DNA of 64,000 nucleotides from Alphaproteobacteria bacterium (GCA_020632915.1 JACKEP010000007.1:124001-188000), one strand, 5' to 3'; shown: positions 38,327 to 46,491, counted from the first letter of the stretch. The notes: generated by a model from the sequence alone, not told the origin. A program made the numbers and translations.

Positions 38327-39175
38327 ATGCCGCTGACGACGCGATCCGAGCACCGCAGCTTCGGCGGGGTGCAGGGCTTCTACGAACACGCCTCGACCAG
38401 CACCGGCACGCCGATGCGGTTCTCGCTGTACCTGCCGCCCCAGGTGCAGCAGGGTCGCGTGCCGGTCGTGCTGTGGCTGTCGGGCCTGACGTGCACCGAG
38501 GAGACGTTCGCCATCAAGGCGGGCGGTCAGCGCGTCGCCGCCCAGCTCGGCCTGGCGCTGCTCGCCCCCGACACCAGCCCGCGCGGGCCGGAGGTGGCCA
38601 CCGACCCCGCCGGCAGCTGGGACCTCGGCCTGGGCGCGGGCTTCTGGCTCGACGCCACCCAGGCGCCCTGGCGCGCCCACTACCAGATGGCCCGCTACGT
38701 GCTCGACGAGCTCCCCGCGCTCGTCGAGGCCCACTTCCCCGTCGACACGTCCCGCACGGGGATCTGCGGTCACTCGATGGGCGGCCATGGCGCGCTGGTG
38801 CTGGCCCAGCGGCGTCCCAAGCAGTTCCGCAGCGTGTCGGCCTTCGCGCCGATCTGCCACCCCCTCGACTGCCCGTGGGGCCACAAGGCGCTGCCGGCCT
38901 ACCTCGGCGACGACCGCGCCGCGTGGGAGGCCTGGGACGCCACGGCCCTGCTCCGGGCCAAGGGTCCCAGCGGCCACGGCGCGTGGCTCGTCGATCAGGG
39001 GCTGGCGGACGGCTTCCTCGCCACGCAGCTGCGGCCCGAGGCGCTGGAGGCGGCCGCGTCGGCGGTCGACCAGCCGCTGCACCTGCGCCGCCACGCCGGC
39101 TACGACCACGGGTACTACTTCATCGCGTCGTTCCTCGAAGATCACCTCCGGCACCACGCGGCGGCGCTCACCTGA
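38327..39175 (+). CDS. fghA: S-formylglutathione hydrolase
   Basis: 282 residues; ATG 38327 is preferred because the stop of frmA supplies GAGGT as its ribosome site. The esterase-D/FGH family signature is clear: LSGLTCTEETFAIKAG, LAPDTSPRG, nucleophile Ser150 in CGHSMGGHGAL, and the C-terminal GYDHGYYFIASF with the catalytic His. It hydrolyses S-formylglutathione to formate and glutathione in the cytosol. It is translated from the same message as frmA. Confidence 0.96.
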   Translation: MPLTTRSEHRSFGGVQGFYEHASTSTGTPMRFSLYLPPQVQQGRVPVVLWLSGLTCTEETFAIKAGGQRVAAQLGLALLAPDTSPRGPEVATDPAGSWDLGLGAGFWLDATQAPWRAHYQMARYVLDELPALVEAHFPVDTSRTGICGHSMGGHGALVLAQRRPKQFRSVSAFAPICHPLDCPWGHKALPAYLGDDRAAWEAWDATALLRAKGPSGHGAWLVDQGLADGFLATQLRPEALEAAASAVDQPLHLRRHAGYDHGYYFIASFLEDHLRHHAAALT

Positions 39176-39243
39176 CCCCGGAGGGTGGATCCGGCGGACG
39201 GTTCGTGCTCAAGTGCGCCCGCCCCCACCGTCCCGGAGGTCCG

Positions 39244-40317
39244 ATGCGCCGTTCGACCGGCCGTTTCCTGCTGCCTGGCCTGTTGGCGTTCACGTGTGCA
39301 GTCGACCAGAAGAACGTGGTCGAGCTGCAGCTGAGCTTCCACGAGCCCGTGAACCTGTGCCCGGGCAGCCAGCACCACTTCGAGGTCTGCGCGATCACGA
39401 AGAAGGGCGACCGCAAGTGCACCACGAACGGCCTGATGTGGAACCAGATCGACGAGAGCTTCCCCGGCGGCATCGCGAACGGCACGGTCACGCTGCTGTC
39501 CGACCCGATGGAGAGCTGGGGCAAGGAGCTGCCGGTCACGTTCGCGCTCAAGAAGTTCCCCGACATCCGCGTCGAGACCGTGGTGCGGCCCAAGTACGAC
39601 TGCCAGTACAACGCCGACTGGCGCGGCGGTGACGGCCCCCTCGGCTACGGCGGTCACACCGGCAGCGCTGGCTCCGACGGCCGGGACGCCGAGCGCAACG
39701 AGCAGGGCATGTACCTGGCCGACGGCACCGACGGCCGCGACGGTGGCAACGGCTCCCGCGGCGAGCGCGGCGGCACCGGCATGTCCGGCTACCACGTCCA
39801 GGTCAGCGTCGGGCCGTGGGCCACGCCGGGCATGGTCGCGGTCGAGGTGGTCGGCGTGCACCCCGACACCAAGGAGCGCCACGTCCGACGCTACCTGCTC
39901 GACGAGGCCAAGGGCACGCTCACGATCGACGCCTCCGGCGGACGCGGCGGACGCGGCGGCGGCGGGGGTGGCGGCGGAAAGGGCGGCGACGGCGGCAACG
40001 GCGTCTCCCGAGGCCGGGGTGGCCACGGCGGCGACGGCGGCGATGGCGGCGACGGTGGGGATGGTGGCGACGGCGGCTGGGTGCGGCTGATCCTCGACCC
40101 GTCGGTGCAGTCGTGGGCCTCCCACGTGACGATGATCGCGGACGCCGGCGGCGCCGGTCCTGCCGGCAGTGCGGCCGGCGGAGGCTCGGGGGGCTCGGGC
40201 TACGACATCGGCGACCGCGGCCAGGACGGGCGTCCGGGACAGGACGGCCGACCCGGTCAGCCCGGCACCACCGAGGTGGTCGTGCAGCCGGTGATGCTGT
40301 CGTTCCTGCGCAAGTAG
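39244..40317 (+). CDS. Exported Gly-rich, collagen-like protein
   Basis: 357 residues; ATG 39244 with GGAGG five nt upstream. A signal-like N terminus (FLLPGLLAFTCAV) may even be a non-canonical lipobox. Residues about 15-130 contain a Cys-bearing beta region, including CPGSQHHFEVCAI. Then Gly-rich low-complexity segments follow: GRDGGNGSRGERGGTG, a (G-G-x)n run with GGDGGDGGDGG, and GQDGRPGQDGRPGQPG near the end. The last is collagen-like Gly-X-Y. A beta strand module (TEVVVQPVMLSFLRK) ends the protein. It probably forms an extended extracellular or periplasmic stalk; function unknown. It is 68 bp downstream of fghA. Confidence 0.72.
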   Translation: MRRSTGRFLLPGLLAFTCAVDQKNVVELQLSFHEPVNLCPGSQHHFEVCAITKKGDRKCTTNGLMWNQIDESFPGGIANGTVTLLSDPMESWGKELPVTFALKKFPDIRVETVVRPKYDCQYNADWRGGDGPLGYGGHTGSAGSDGRDAERNEQGMYLADGTDGRDGGNGSRGERGGTGMSGYHVQVSVGPWATPGMVAVEVVGVHPDTKERHVRRYLLDEAKGTLTIDASGGRGGRGGGGGGGGKGGDGGNGVSRGRGGHGGDGGDGGDGGDGGDGGWVRLILDPSVQSWASHVTMIADAGGAGPAGSAAGGGSGGSGYDIGDRGQDGRPGQDGRPGQPGTTEVVVQPVMLSFLRK

Positions 40318-40321
40318 GCGG

Positions 40322-40930
40322 TCAGCGCGGTCCCGGCGGGGGGCGGCCGGGGGGACCGGTCTCGGCGTGGAAGGCCTCGGCGAGATCGTCCCCGAGGATG
40401 TCGCGGAGGTCGTCGTCGAGCTGGTCGACGTTGGCCTCCATCCGCTCGTGCGCGAGGGGAGACGGTGGCCCGTCGCTGAGGGGGTCGGGCGGGCCGACCG
40501 CCTGCATCCGCTCGTGCATCGCGATCAGCGCGCGCTCGAGGTCGGCCTGCTGATCCTGGCTAAGGTCGTGGGCCTCGGCGAAGGCGTCCGCGTCGTCGAG
40601 CATGTGGTCCAGGCGCTCCTCGTCGTGGGCGCGTCGTCGCGCAGCGAGCTCGGCGCGCACCTCCTCGCGGGCGCGTTCGAGGAACGCGGCGGGCACGACG
40701 TCGGGCACAGCGGCGGCGAGGCCGGCGACGCGGGTGCCGGGGTCGACATCGCTGCCCGCGGCGACGGGCACACGCACCACAGCGGGCACGCGCGCCGGCG
40801 CCACGGCGGCCGCGACCTGCCGGGCCTCGGCGACGTCGTCGCACGTCGACGCCACCCGGGTCCACGCGGTCCACGTCCAGCCGAGACAGGCCACCAGCGT
40901 CGTCACGCGCCAGAGCCAGAGCTGCTGCAT
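40322..40930 (-). CDS. Small envelope protein downstream of the two-component system
   Basis: 202 residues; ATG 40930 with GGAGG four nt upstream (an in-frame ATG at 40945 lacks one). A single N-terminal hydrophobic segment (LWRVTTLVACLGWTWTAW) probably anchors or exports it. The rest is helical and charged: LERAREEVRAELAARRRAHDEERLDHMLDDADAFAEAHDLSQDQQADLERALIAMHERMQ, loosely recalling Spy/CpxP-type periplasmic sensor proteins, then a Pro-rich tail (GPPGRPPPGPR). No family is certain. It lies 59 bp after the kinase on the same strand and has its own copy of the TCAGG-N6-CAAGG box, so it is probably a target and possibly an accessory of the two-component system. Confidence 0.65.
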   Translation of the reverse strand: MQQLWLWRVTTLVACLGWTWTAWTRVASTCDDVAEARQVAAAVAPARVPAVVRVPVAAGSDVDPGTRVAGLAAAVPDVVPAAFLERAREEVRAELAARRRAHDEERLDHMLDDADAFAEAHDLSQDQQADLERALIAMHERMQAVGPPDPLSDGPPSPLAHERMEANVDQLDDDLRDILGDDLAEAFHAETGPPGRPPPGPR

Positions 40931-40951
40931 GGGGCCTCCAGACATGCCCTG

Positions 40952-40983
40952 CAGGTAGCCGGCCCCACCTTGCGCAGACCTGA
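40952..40983 (-). promoter_or_regulatory. Regulon box and promoter before the small envelope gene
   Basis: Minus strand: TCAGG (40983-40979), N6, CAAGG (40972-40968), then 10 nt and TACCTG (40957-40952). The half-sites are 11 bp apart, the spacing used by OmpR-family regulators. The TCAGG to TAC geometry is identical to the site before the dioxygenase operon. Confidence 0.55.
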
Positions 40984-40989
40984 CGCCGG

Positions 40990-42474
40990 TCAGCGCCCGC
41001 GAAGCTCCGCGCGCAACCCGCCCTCGTCGAGGTTGTCCAGGGTGAACGTCCAGCCGTGGCGCTCCGCGATGCGCGCCACGATGTGCAGGCCGAGGCCCTC
41101 GCCCACCCCGTCCCGTGCCCGGGCCGCCGAGCCCCGGAAGCCGCGCTCGGTGAGGTGGCGCAGCTCCTCGGGGGGCACACCGGGCCCGTCGTCGAGGACC
41201 GCGAGCAAGAAGCCGCTGTCGTCGCCGTCGAGCGTGACGGCGACGTGGCCGCCGGCGCGGTTGTGGCGGATGGCGTTGTAGACGAGGTTGGACAGCGCCT
41301 GCTCGACGAGGGTGAGGTCGGCCTGCACGAACACGGGGGTCTCGGGGACGCCGTGGTCCAGCGCCACGTCGAAGCGGCGCGCGATCGGTGCGTGGCGGGC
41401 GCAGACCCGCGCGACCACCGGACCCAGCTCCACCCGCGTGAGCGGCTCGGGCGCCTCCATCCGCGCGTGCGCCGAGAGGTCGTCGAGCAGCGCGCCCAGG
41501 TAGTGCGCCTCGGCGACGGCCTGCCGCAGGACGGCGGGGTCGGCGCCCTGCTCCAGCCCGGCCAGGTGGCCGCGAAGGACCGTGAGCGGGATGCGGACGT
41601 CGTGGGCGGTGTGGGCCACGAACTCGCGCAGCGCCTCCTCGCGGGCCCGACGCGCGGCGACCTCGTCGCGCAGGGCCGATGCCGCGGCGTCGAAGGCGCG
41701 CGACAGCTCGGCGATCTCGTCGTCGCCTGCCATCGCCACCGGGTGCCGACCGTCGTGGACCGCCGCCGTGAGGTCGCGCAGCCGGCGCACGGTGGGACCG
41801 ACGGCGAGCCACATCACGGTGGCTACGAGCACGATGGGTGCAACCCACAGCGGTGACGCCGGGAGCACGCTGCCGAGGAAGCCCCGGACGGTGCCCCCGT
41901 GGACCGCGACGACCTCGCAGCCGCCCCCCCACCCGGTGCGCACGGCGACGGCGACGTCGTTGGACCACCACGCCGAGGGCACCACGGTCGTGGCGCCGTC
42001 CGGCATCGCTGCCGCGTCCAGCGCCAGCGCGTCGGCCACGTCCCCCGCGGCGTAGGCGTGCAGTTCGGGGCGCTTGAGCCCTCCGCCCCAGGGGCCGTGG
42101 CGGTCGTGGTCGTCCGGTGGGCCGCCGGGACCCGCCGGGCCGCCCGGGCCGCCTGGGCCGCCCGGACCCTGGGGACCGCCGGGACCTCCCCGTGGACCGT
42201 CGCCGTCGGGCGGAGGCACGTCGGGTCCCTGCCGACCCGCGTCCTCGCCGTCACGGCGCGGGGGCCCCGGCATCTCCGCGCCGCGCGACCACTGCGCGGG
42301 GTCGTCGAGGCAGGCCTCGCGGGCGTCCGGGGCCGACACCGCGCGCTCGAGCATGCCGCTGAGGGCGGTGGCCGCCGCCTGGTGGCGCGAGTGGCCGTCC
42401 CACCACACGAGGCCCACCAGCTGGGGGATGGCGACGGCGGCGGCCACCAGCGCCATGCGCGCGCGGATCCTCAC
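40990..42474 (-). CDS. Sensor histidine kinase with Gly-Pro-rich periplasmic loop
   Basis: 494 residues from GTG 42474, 2 nt after the regulator stop. TM1 (LVAAAVAIPQLVGLVWW) and TM2 (LWVAPIVLVATVMWLAVG) flank a periplasmic region of about 185 residues that contains a collagen-like run of GGP/GPx triplets (about 91-116) and an HDRH segment. HAMP, HisKA (His291 in AHTAHDVRIPLTVL), N box NLVYNAIRHN, and ATP boxes DDGPGVPP and GEGLGLHIV follow. It should autophosphorylate and pass phosphate to the adjacent OmpR-type regulator. The signal is unknown; an envelope or extracellular cue linked to the exported dioxygenase is inferred from operon context. Confidence 0.93.
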   Translation of the reverse strand: MRIRARMALVAAAVAIPQLVGLVWWDGHSRHQAAATALSGMLERAVSAPDAREACLDDPAQWSRGAEMPGPPRRDGEDAGRQGPDVPPPDGDGPRGGPGGPQGPGGPGGPGGPAGPGGPPDDHDRHGPWGGGLKRPELHAYAAGDVADALALDAAAMPDGATTVVPSAWWSNDVAVAVRTGWGGGCEVVAVHGGTVRGFLGSVLPASPLWVAPIVLVATVMWLAVGPTVRRLRDLTAAVHDGRHPVAMAGDDEIAELSRAFDAAASALRDEVAARRAREEALREFVAHTAHDVRIPLTVLRGHLAGLEQGADPAVLRQAVAEAHYLGALLDDLSAHARMEAPEPLTRVELGPVVARVCARHAPIARRFDVALDHGVPETPVFVQADLTLVEQALSNLVYNAIRHNRAGGHVAVTLDGDDSGFLLAVLDDGPGVPPEELRHLTERGFRGSAARARDGVGEGLGLHIVARIAERHGWTFTLDNLDEGGLRAELRGR

Positions 42475-42476
42475 CG

Positions 42477-43148
42477 TCAGGACTCCCGGATGCGATCGCC
42501 CGCGAGCCGGTATCCCACGCCCCACACCGTCTCGACCATCCCCGGGCCGAGCTTGCGCCGCAGCCGCGACACGTGCACGTCCAGCGTGCGCTCGTTGCCC
42601 TCCCGCTCGGGGTCGAGCACGTTCGCGACGAGCCAGCGCCGCGTGACCGCCGCGCCCGGTCGACGCGCCAGGGCGGCGAGGATCTCGAACTCCACGGGCG
42701 TGAGCGCCACGGACGTGTCGTCGACCCACACCTCGCGACGCTCCAGGTCGACGGCGAGCGCCCCCAGCTGCACGCGGTCCTGGCGCTGGAGCACCGGTCG
42801 GCGCAGGCGCGCCTTGACCCGCTCGGTCAGCTCCTCGGGCCAGAAGGGCTTGGTGAGGTAGTCGTCGGCACCCAACCGCAGCGCCCGCACCTTGTCCTCG
42901 GAGCCGTCGCGGGCCGACAGCACCAGCACGGGCACGTCGCTGCCCTTGCGCAGCTGCTCGAGCACCTCGAAGCCGGACAGGTTGGGCAGCATCAGGTCGA
43001 GCACCACCAGATCGACGGGCGGCGGCATGTCGGGGTCGATGCTGTGGCCCATGCGCCAGCGCAGCACGTCGAGGCCGAGCCCCGCGAGGTGTCCCTCGAT
43101 CTGGGCGCCGAGCGCCTGGTCGTCTTCGACCAACAACACAGTGGCCAT
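42477..43148 (-). CDS. OmpR-family response regulator
   Basis: 223 residues; ATG 43148 whose GAGGGGG site overlaps the stop of the dioxygenase gene. Receiver domain with acidic pocket (VLLVEDDQ), phospho-acceptor Asp51 in VVLDLMLPN, Thr/Ser and Lys switch residues (LVLSARDG, YLTKPF), and a C-terminal winged helix (LTPVEFEILAALARRPG...TLDVHVSRLRRKLG, VWGVGYRL). OmpR-type proteins bind direct repeats with 10-11 bp spacing. The TCAGG-N6-CAAGG boxes before the operon start, before the downstream small gene and before the distant dioxygenase are therefore its likely targets. Confidence 0.95.
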   Translation of the reverse strand: MATVLLVEDDQALGAQIEGHLAGLGLDVLRWRMGHSIDPDMPPPVDLVVLDLMLPNLSGFEVLEQLRKGSDVPVLVLSARDGSEDKVRALRLGADDYLTKPFWPEELTERVKARLRRPVLQRQDRVQLGALAVDLERREVWVDDTSVALTPVEFEILAALARRPGAAVTRRWLVANVLDPEREGNERTLDVHVSRLRRKLGPGMVETVWGVGYRLAGDRIRES

Positions 43149-43158
43149 CGTGGCCCCC

Positions 43159-44016
43159 TCAGCAGGTCCCGTCGGACAGGGCCCCACGCAAGGTGATGGT
43201 CTTCCACACGACGAGGGCGCCGTCGGACGCCTGCCGCCAGCGGAACAGGTAGCTCGTCAGGTCGGACGACAGGATGTTGTCGCGCGCGTTGGGCGTGTCG
43301 GCCGTGCCCCGGTCGCTGTAGGCCGGGTGGGTGGTGAACACGTCGGACAGGAGGTCCTCGGGGAAGCCGAGCTGGCTCGTGACCCACGCCTGCGTGCCGC
43401 GCCGGACCTGGAAGTGGATGTGCACCGCGCGGCCGCTGTACCAGCCGGGCAGGCACGTATCGAAGGTGGCGACGCCGTCGGCGTCGGTGGTCTGGGTGCC
43501 GCGGAACCAGCGCGACGCCCGGGCTGCGCTGTCGTTGCTGGTGCACATCGAGGCGGCGTCCGACCCCGAGTACAGGCCGCTGGGGGCGCAGTGCCAGACG
43601 TCGACGACCGCGTCGGCGATCGGGTTGCAGTCGGGGTCGACCACCCGCAGGGCGAGCCGGGTGCCCAGGCCGTCGACGGCCTCGGAGATGTCCTGGCGCT
43701 CCATCGTGTCGGCGTAGCAGGGTCCGAGCGTCAGCTCGCAGGTCTGCGCACACGACGTGTCGTCGAAGGTGACGGCGTAGGCCGTGCCCATCGCCGCGGT
43801 GCCCCCGGTGAGCCACGTCGTGGTGACGCCACCGTCCGTGTCGACGACGTCCGTGTCGGAGCCCGTGGTGTCGGACGTGTCGGTGTCGGTGTCGTTCGTG
43901 CCGTCGGTGTCGGTGTCGTCGTCCTTGGTCACCGTGCCGGTGGCGCAGGCCAGCGCACCCACCGCGAGCAGGCCGGCGAGCACCTCGCGTCGATCCAGTC
44001 CCCGAACGTCGCCCAT
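43159..44016 (-). CDS. Exported lipoprotein intradiol dioxygenase, first gene of two-component operon
   Basis: 285 residues; ATG 44016 has GGAGG five nt upstream. A Tat-like LDRREVL motif and a lipobox ALAC (Cys24) are followed by a D/T-rich linker of about 40 residues. The catalytic domain resembles intradiol dioxygenases: CELTLGPCYAD, VDVWHCAPSGLYSG, FRGTQTTDADGVATFDTCLPG and the iron-site block WYSGRAVHIHFQV (Tyr plus two His). It is likely tethered outside the cytoplasm and cleaves catechol-type aromatics. Its stop is 10 nt before the response regulator start. The strong regulon box upstream makes it a probable target of the regulator it is cotranscribed with. Compared with the paralogue at 27088 it has a longer acidic linker. 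Confidence 0.88.
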   Translation of the reverse strand: MGDVRGLDRREVLAGLLAVGALACATGTVTKDDDTDTDGTNDTDTDTSDTTGSDTDVVDTDGGVTTTWLTGGTAAMGTAYAVTFDDTSCAQTCELTLGPCYADTMERQDISEAVDGLGTRLALRVVDPDCNPIADAVVDVWHCAPSGLYSGSDAASMCTSNDSAARASRWFRGTQTTDADGVATFDTCLPGWYSGRAVHIHFQVRRGTQAWVTSQLGFPEDLLSDVFTTHPAYSDRGTADTPNARDNILSSDLTSYLFRWRQASDGALVVWKTITLRGALSDGTC

Positions 44017-44034
44017 GTCGTCCTCCATGCCGCC

Positions 44035-44066
44035 ACCGTAGCCCCGTGCACCTTGCGCAGCCCTGA
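44035..44066 (-). promoter_or_regulatory. Regulon box and promoter before the dioxygenase/two-component operon
   Basis: Minus strand: TCAGG (44066-44062), N6, CAAGG (44055-44051), 10 nt, TACGGT (44040-44035), 18 nt before the ATG. No good -35 hexamer is present; the CAAGG half-site lies near where one would be, as in promoters activated by OmpR-type regulators. The 10-mer TGCGCAAGGT is shared with the other two boxes. Confidence 0.6.
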
Positions 44067-44139
44067 ACGTCGCGCCCGGGGCGCGCGGGGTACGCTGGGA
44101 AGGTCGGTCGCCTGCCCCGTCGCCCCCGAGGCCCCCACG

Positions 44140-44886
44140 ATGCGGTTCCCCCTCCTCGCCGTATGCGTGGCGTTCACGACCCTGTCGGTGGGCGCGTGCA
44201 CCGCCGCGCCCGACGCCGTCACGCCGTGCGCAGCAGCCGGTGACGCCGCCGGTGCGTCGTGCGTGACGGCCACGCTGCCCGCGTCCGCCTACGTCGACGC
44301 CTCGCTCGCCTACTTCGACACCATGGACCGCCGCGTCACCGACGCCGGGTTCCCCGCCTACGCCGACCGCGTGGTGCGCTGGGAGTGGCCCCCGTGGCTG
44401 CTGCTCACCGGCTACGGCCGCGAGCAGATGGAGAGCGGCGACCTGCTGCTGCGGCTGTACCCGTCGATCGTCGAGGATCGCGACTGCCAGTTCTTCGATG
44501 CGGCACCGTTCGGGCGCTGCCGGGTCACGTTCGTCTACGACGCCCACCAGGGCCAGGGCTGCCCGATCTACGAGGAGTTCAGCTTCGACGAGGCCGGCGA
44601 CATCACGTTCATCGAGGCGTGGTCGGATCAGCCGGGCCTGCGCCCCACGTCGGACGACGACCCGTGGGGCGAGCGCGCCGACACGCCGCGCCTGTCGACC
44701 CGGGTGCCCGGGCTGGGCGCTCGGGACGGCCTGCTCGACCCGGAGGACCCCGCCTTCGTCCAGGCCGCTGAAGGCGACGCCGACCTCGCCGAGCTGCGCG
44801 CCCGCATGCAGGACTTCTTCGGCACGTGGTCGCAGGCGCTGGCCGACGCTGGCGACGACCTGTGGTCGGAGGGCTGCGGCTGGTAG
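44140..44886 (+). CDS. Lipoprotein of unknown function
   Basis: 248 residues; ATG 44140, lipobox VGAC. The mature part holds a segment TLPASAYVDASLAYFDTMDRR, aromatic YADRVVRWEWPPWLLLTGYGREQME, and three Cys (DRDCQFF, FGRCRVTF, GQGCPIYEE) around a beta-rich RVTFVYDAHQGQGCPIYEEFSFDE. A TACGCT -10-like box lies at 44091-44096. It resembles a lipocalin/SnoaL-like shape but no family is claimed. It is divergent from the dioxygenase operon, sharing a 123-bp control region. Confidence 0.65.
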   Translation: MRFPLLAVCVAFTTLSVGACTAAPDAVTPCAAAGDAAGASCVTATLPASAYVDASLAYFDTMDRRVTDAGFPAYADRVVRWEWPPWLLLTGYGREQMESGDLLLRLYPSIVEDRDCQFFDAAPFGRCRVTFVYDAHQGQGCPIYEEFSFDEAGDITFIEAWSDQPGLRPTSDDDPWGERADTPRLSTRVPGLGARDGLLDPEDPAFVQAAEGDADLAELRARMQDFFGTWSQALADAGDDLWSEGCGW

Positions 44887-44987
44887 CGTGACGCGCAGAC
44901 TGGCGCGGTCGGCGAGCCCGTTGGCGCGATCGGCGGGTGTCGACGCCGGTCGACGGGCGTACATCCAGCGCGTCCCCTGGAGGTCCC

Positions 44988-45815
44988 ATGGTCGCGAACC
45001 CGTCCTCATCGCGCGTCGCCCTGGTCACCGGCGCGTCCGCCGGCATCGGCAAGTCCATCGTCCGCCGCCTGCTCGCGCAGGGCTGGACCGTCTACGGCGC
45101 GGCCCGCCGCACGGCGCAGATGGAGGACCTGGTCGCGCAGGGCGCCCACGCGCTGGCGATGGACGTCACCGACGAGGCCAGCATGGCCGCGGGCGTCGAC
45201 GCGATCCTGGCCGCCGAGGGGCGCATCGACGCCCTGGTGAACAACGCCGGGTACGGCAGCTACGGCGCGCTCGAGGACGTCCCGCTCGACGAGGCGCGGC
45301 GCCAGTTCGAGGTCAACGTGTTCGGCGCGATGCGGCTCACCCAGCTGGTGCTGCCCACGATGCGGGCGGCCCGCCGCGGTCACGTCGTCAACATCACCTC
45401 GATGGGCGGCGAGATCTGGATGCCGATCGGCGGCTGGTACCACGCCACCAAGCACGCGCTGGAGGTGCTGTCGGACGTGCTGCGGATGGAGGTCGCGCCA
45501 TTCGGCATCCACGTGGTGGTGGTGCAGCCCGGCTCGATCGAGACCGAGTGGTCGGGCATCTCCGCCGACAACCTGGAGAAGACGGCCTCGGGGACGGTGT
45601 ACACCCGCTGGGTGGCGCCGATGGTTCGGCTGCTGCGCGCCGAGCGCGGTCGCGCCCACCCCGACGTGGTGGCCCAGGCCGTCTCCGCCGCGGTGTCGAC
45701 CGACCGGCCCCGCCGCCGCTACGCGACGCCGTTCGACGCCAAGGCGCTGGTGTTCCTGGTGCGGTGGCTGCCGACGTGGGTGTTCGAGCGGATCGTGGCG
45801 GGCGTGGTGCGGTAG
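44988..45815 (+). CDS. Short-chain dehydrogenase/reductase
   Basis: 275 residues; ATG 44988 with GGAGG five nt upstream. Classical SDR motifs: TGASAGIGKSIVRRLLAQG (cofactor), MDVTDEASM, VNNAGYGSYGALE, NITSMGGEIW (Ser) and the YHATK catalytic Tyr/Lys. The C-terminal region (VAPMVRLLRAERGRAHPDVVAQAVSAAV, RRRYATPFDAK) matches the subgroup of oxidoreductases with broad ketone/alcohol substrates. NAD(P) specificity and substrate are uncertain. Convergent with the DsbA-like gene. Confidence 0.92.
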   Translation: MVANPSSSRVALVTGASAGIGKSIVRRLLAQGWTVYGAARRTAQMEDLVAQGAHALAMDVTDEASMAAGVDAILAAEGRIDALVNNAGYGSYGALEDVPLDEARRQFEVNVFGAMRLTQLVLPTMRAARRGHVVNITSMGGEIWMPIGGWYHATKHALEVLSDVLRMEVAPFGIHVVVVQPGSIETEWSGISADNLEKTASGTVYTRWVAPMVRLLRAERGRAHPDVVAQAVSAAVSTDRPRRRYATPFDAKALVFLVRWLPTWVFERIVAGVVR

Positions 45816-45828
45816 CCGCAGCCGCCGC

Positions 45829-46491
45829 TCACCCTCCCGCGCGCTGCCGCACCACCCCAGCAGGGCGCGCGAGGAACCGCTCCAGCGCCGCGGCGTCCAG
45901 CGGGTCGTCGCCGTCCAGCCATGCGCAGAGCTCGTCCAGGGCGTCGTTGCCCCAGAACAGCTCCCCGTCGATCGTCACGGTGGGCACGCCGAACACGCCC
46001 AGCGCCAGCGCGCGCGCCCCCTGCGACTTGAGTGCGGCCTTCACCGCCGGATCCTGGGTGCGCGCCAGCAACGCCGGACCGTCGAGGCCGGCGCCGGACA
46101 GCGCCGTGGCCAACGCGACCGGGTCCCCGAGATCGACACCCGCGCCCCAGCCCGCGTCGAAGAGCGCGTCGATCACGGCCTCCTGCTGGTCGCCGGCGAC
46201 CTCGGGAAGGCACACCCGCAGCGCCGTCACCGGGTTGAACGGGTGGGTGGCCGGACCGCGGAACGGCAGGCCGTGGCGCGCCGCGTAGCGCAGGCAGGTC
46301 TTGAACGTGTGGACGCGCTTGGGCGGCACCTCGGCCGGACCGAGCTGGCCCCAGTGGTCGAGCAGCACCGCGAGGAGCACCGGCTGCGGGCGCACGGCGA
46401 CGTCGCGGGCGGCGAGCAGCGGACGCACCCGCTTCCAGGCGAAGTAGGCGTAGGGCGAGAGGAGGTCGAACCAGAGGTCGGCGGTGCGCAT
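45829..46491 (-). CDS. DsbA-family / 2-hydroxychromene-2-carboxylate isomerase-like protein
   Basis: 220 residues; ATG 46491. The N terminus FDLLSPYAYFAWKRVRPLLAARD corresponds to the SPY/YLA active-site region of the GST-kappa/HCCA isomerase branch of the DsbA family, and the C-terminal part has the usual GVFGVPTVTIDGELFWGNDALDEL ending. HCCA isomerases convert 2-hydroxychromene-2-carboxylate in naphthalene-type degradation; many homologues have other GSH-dependent roles. No naphthalene pathway is visible here. It lies 30 bp after the MlaD gene. Confidence 0.82.
   Translation of the reverse strand: MRTADLWFDLLSPYAYFAWKRVRPLLAARDVAVRPQPVLLAVLLDHWGQLGPAEVPPKRVHTFKTCLRYAARHGLPFRGPATHPFNPVTALRVCLPEVAGDQQEAVIDALFDAGWGAGVDLGDPVALATALSGAGLDGPALLARTQDPAVKAALKSQGARALALGVFGVPTVTIDGELFWGNDALDELCAWLDGDDPLDAAALERFLARPAGVVRQRAGG

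Noticed and set aside
45829..46491. Aromatic (naphthalene) degradation function for the HCCA-isomerase-like gene
   Set aside because: No ring-hydroxylating or aldolase genes are nearby. The protein is adjacent to the Mla operon, and the family includes many GSH-linked proteins of other roles.
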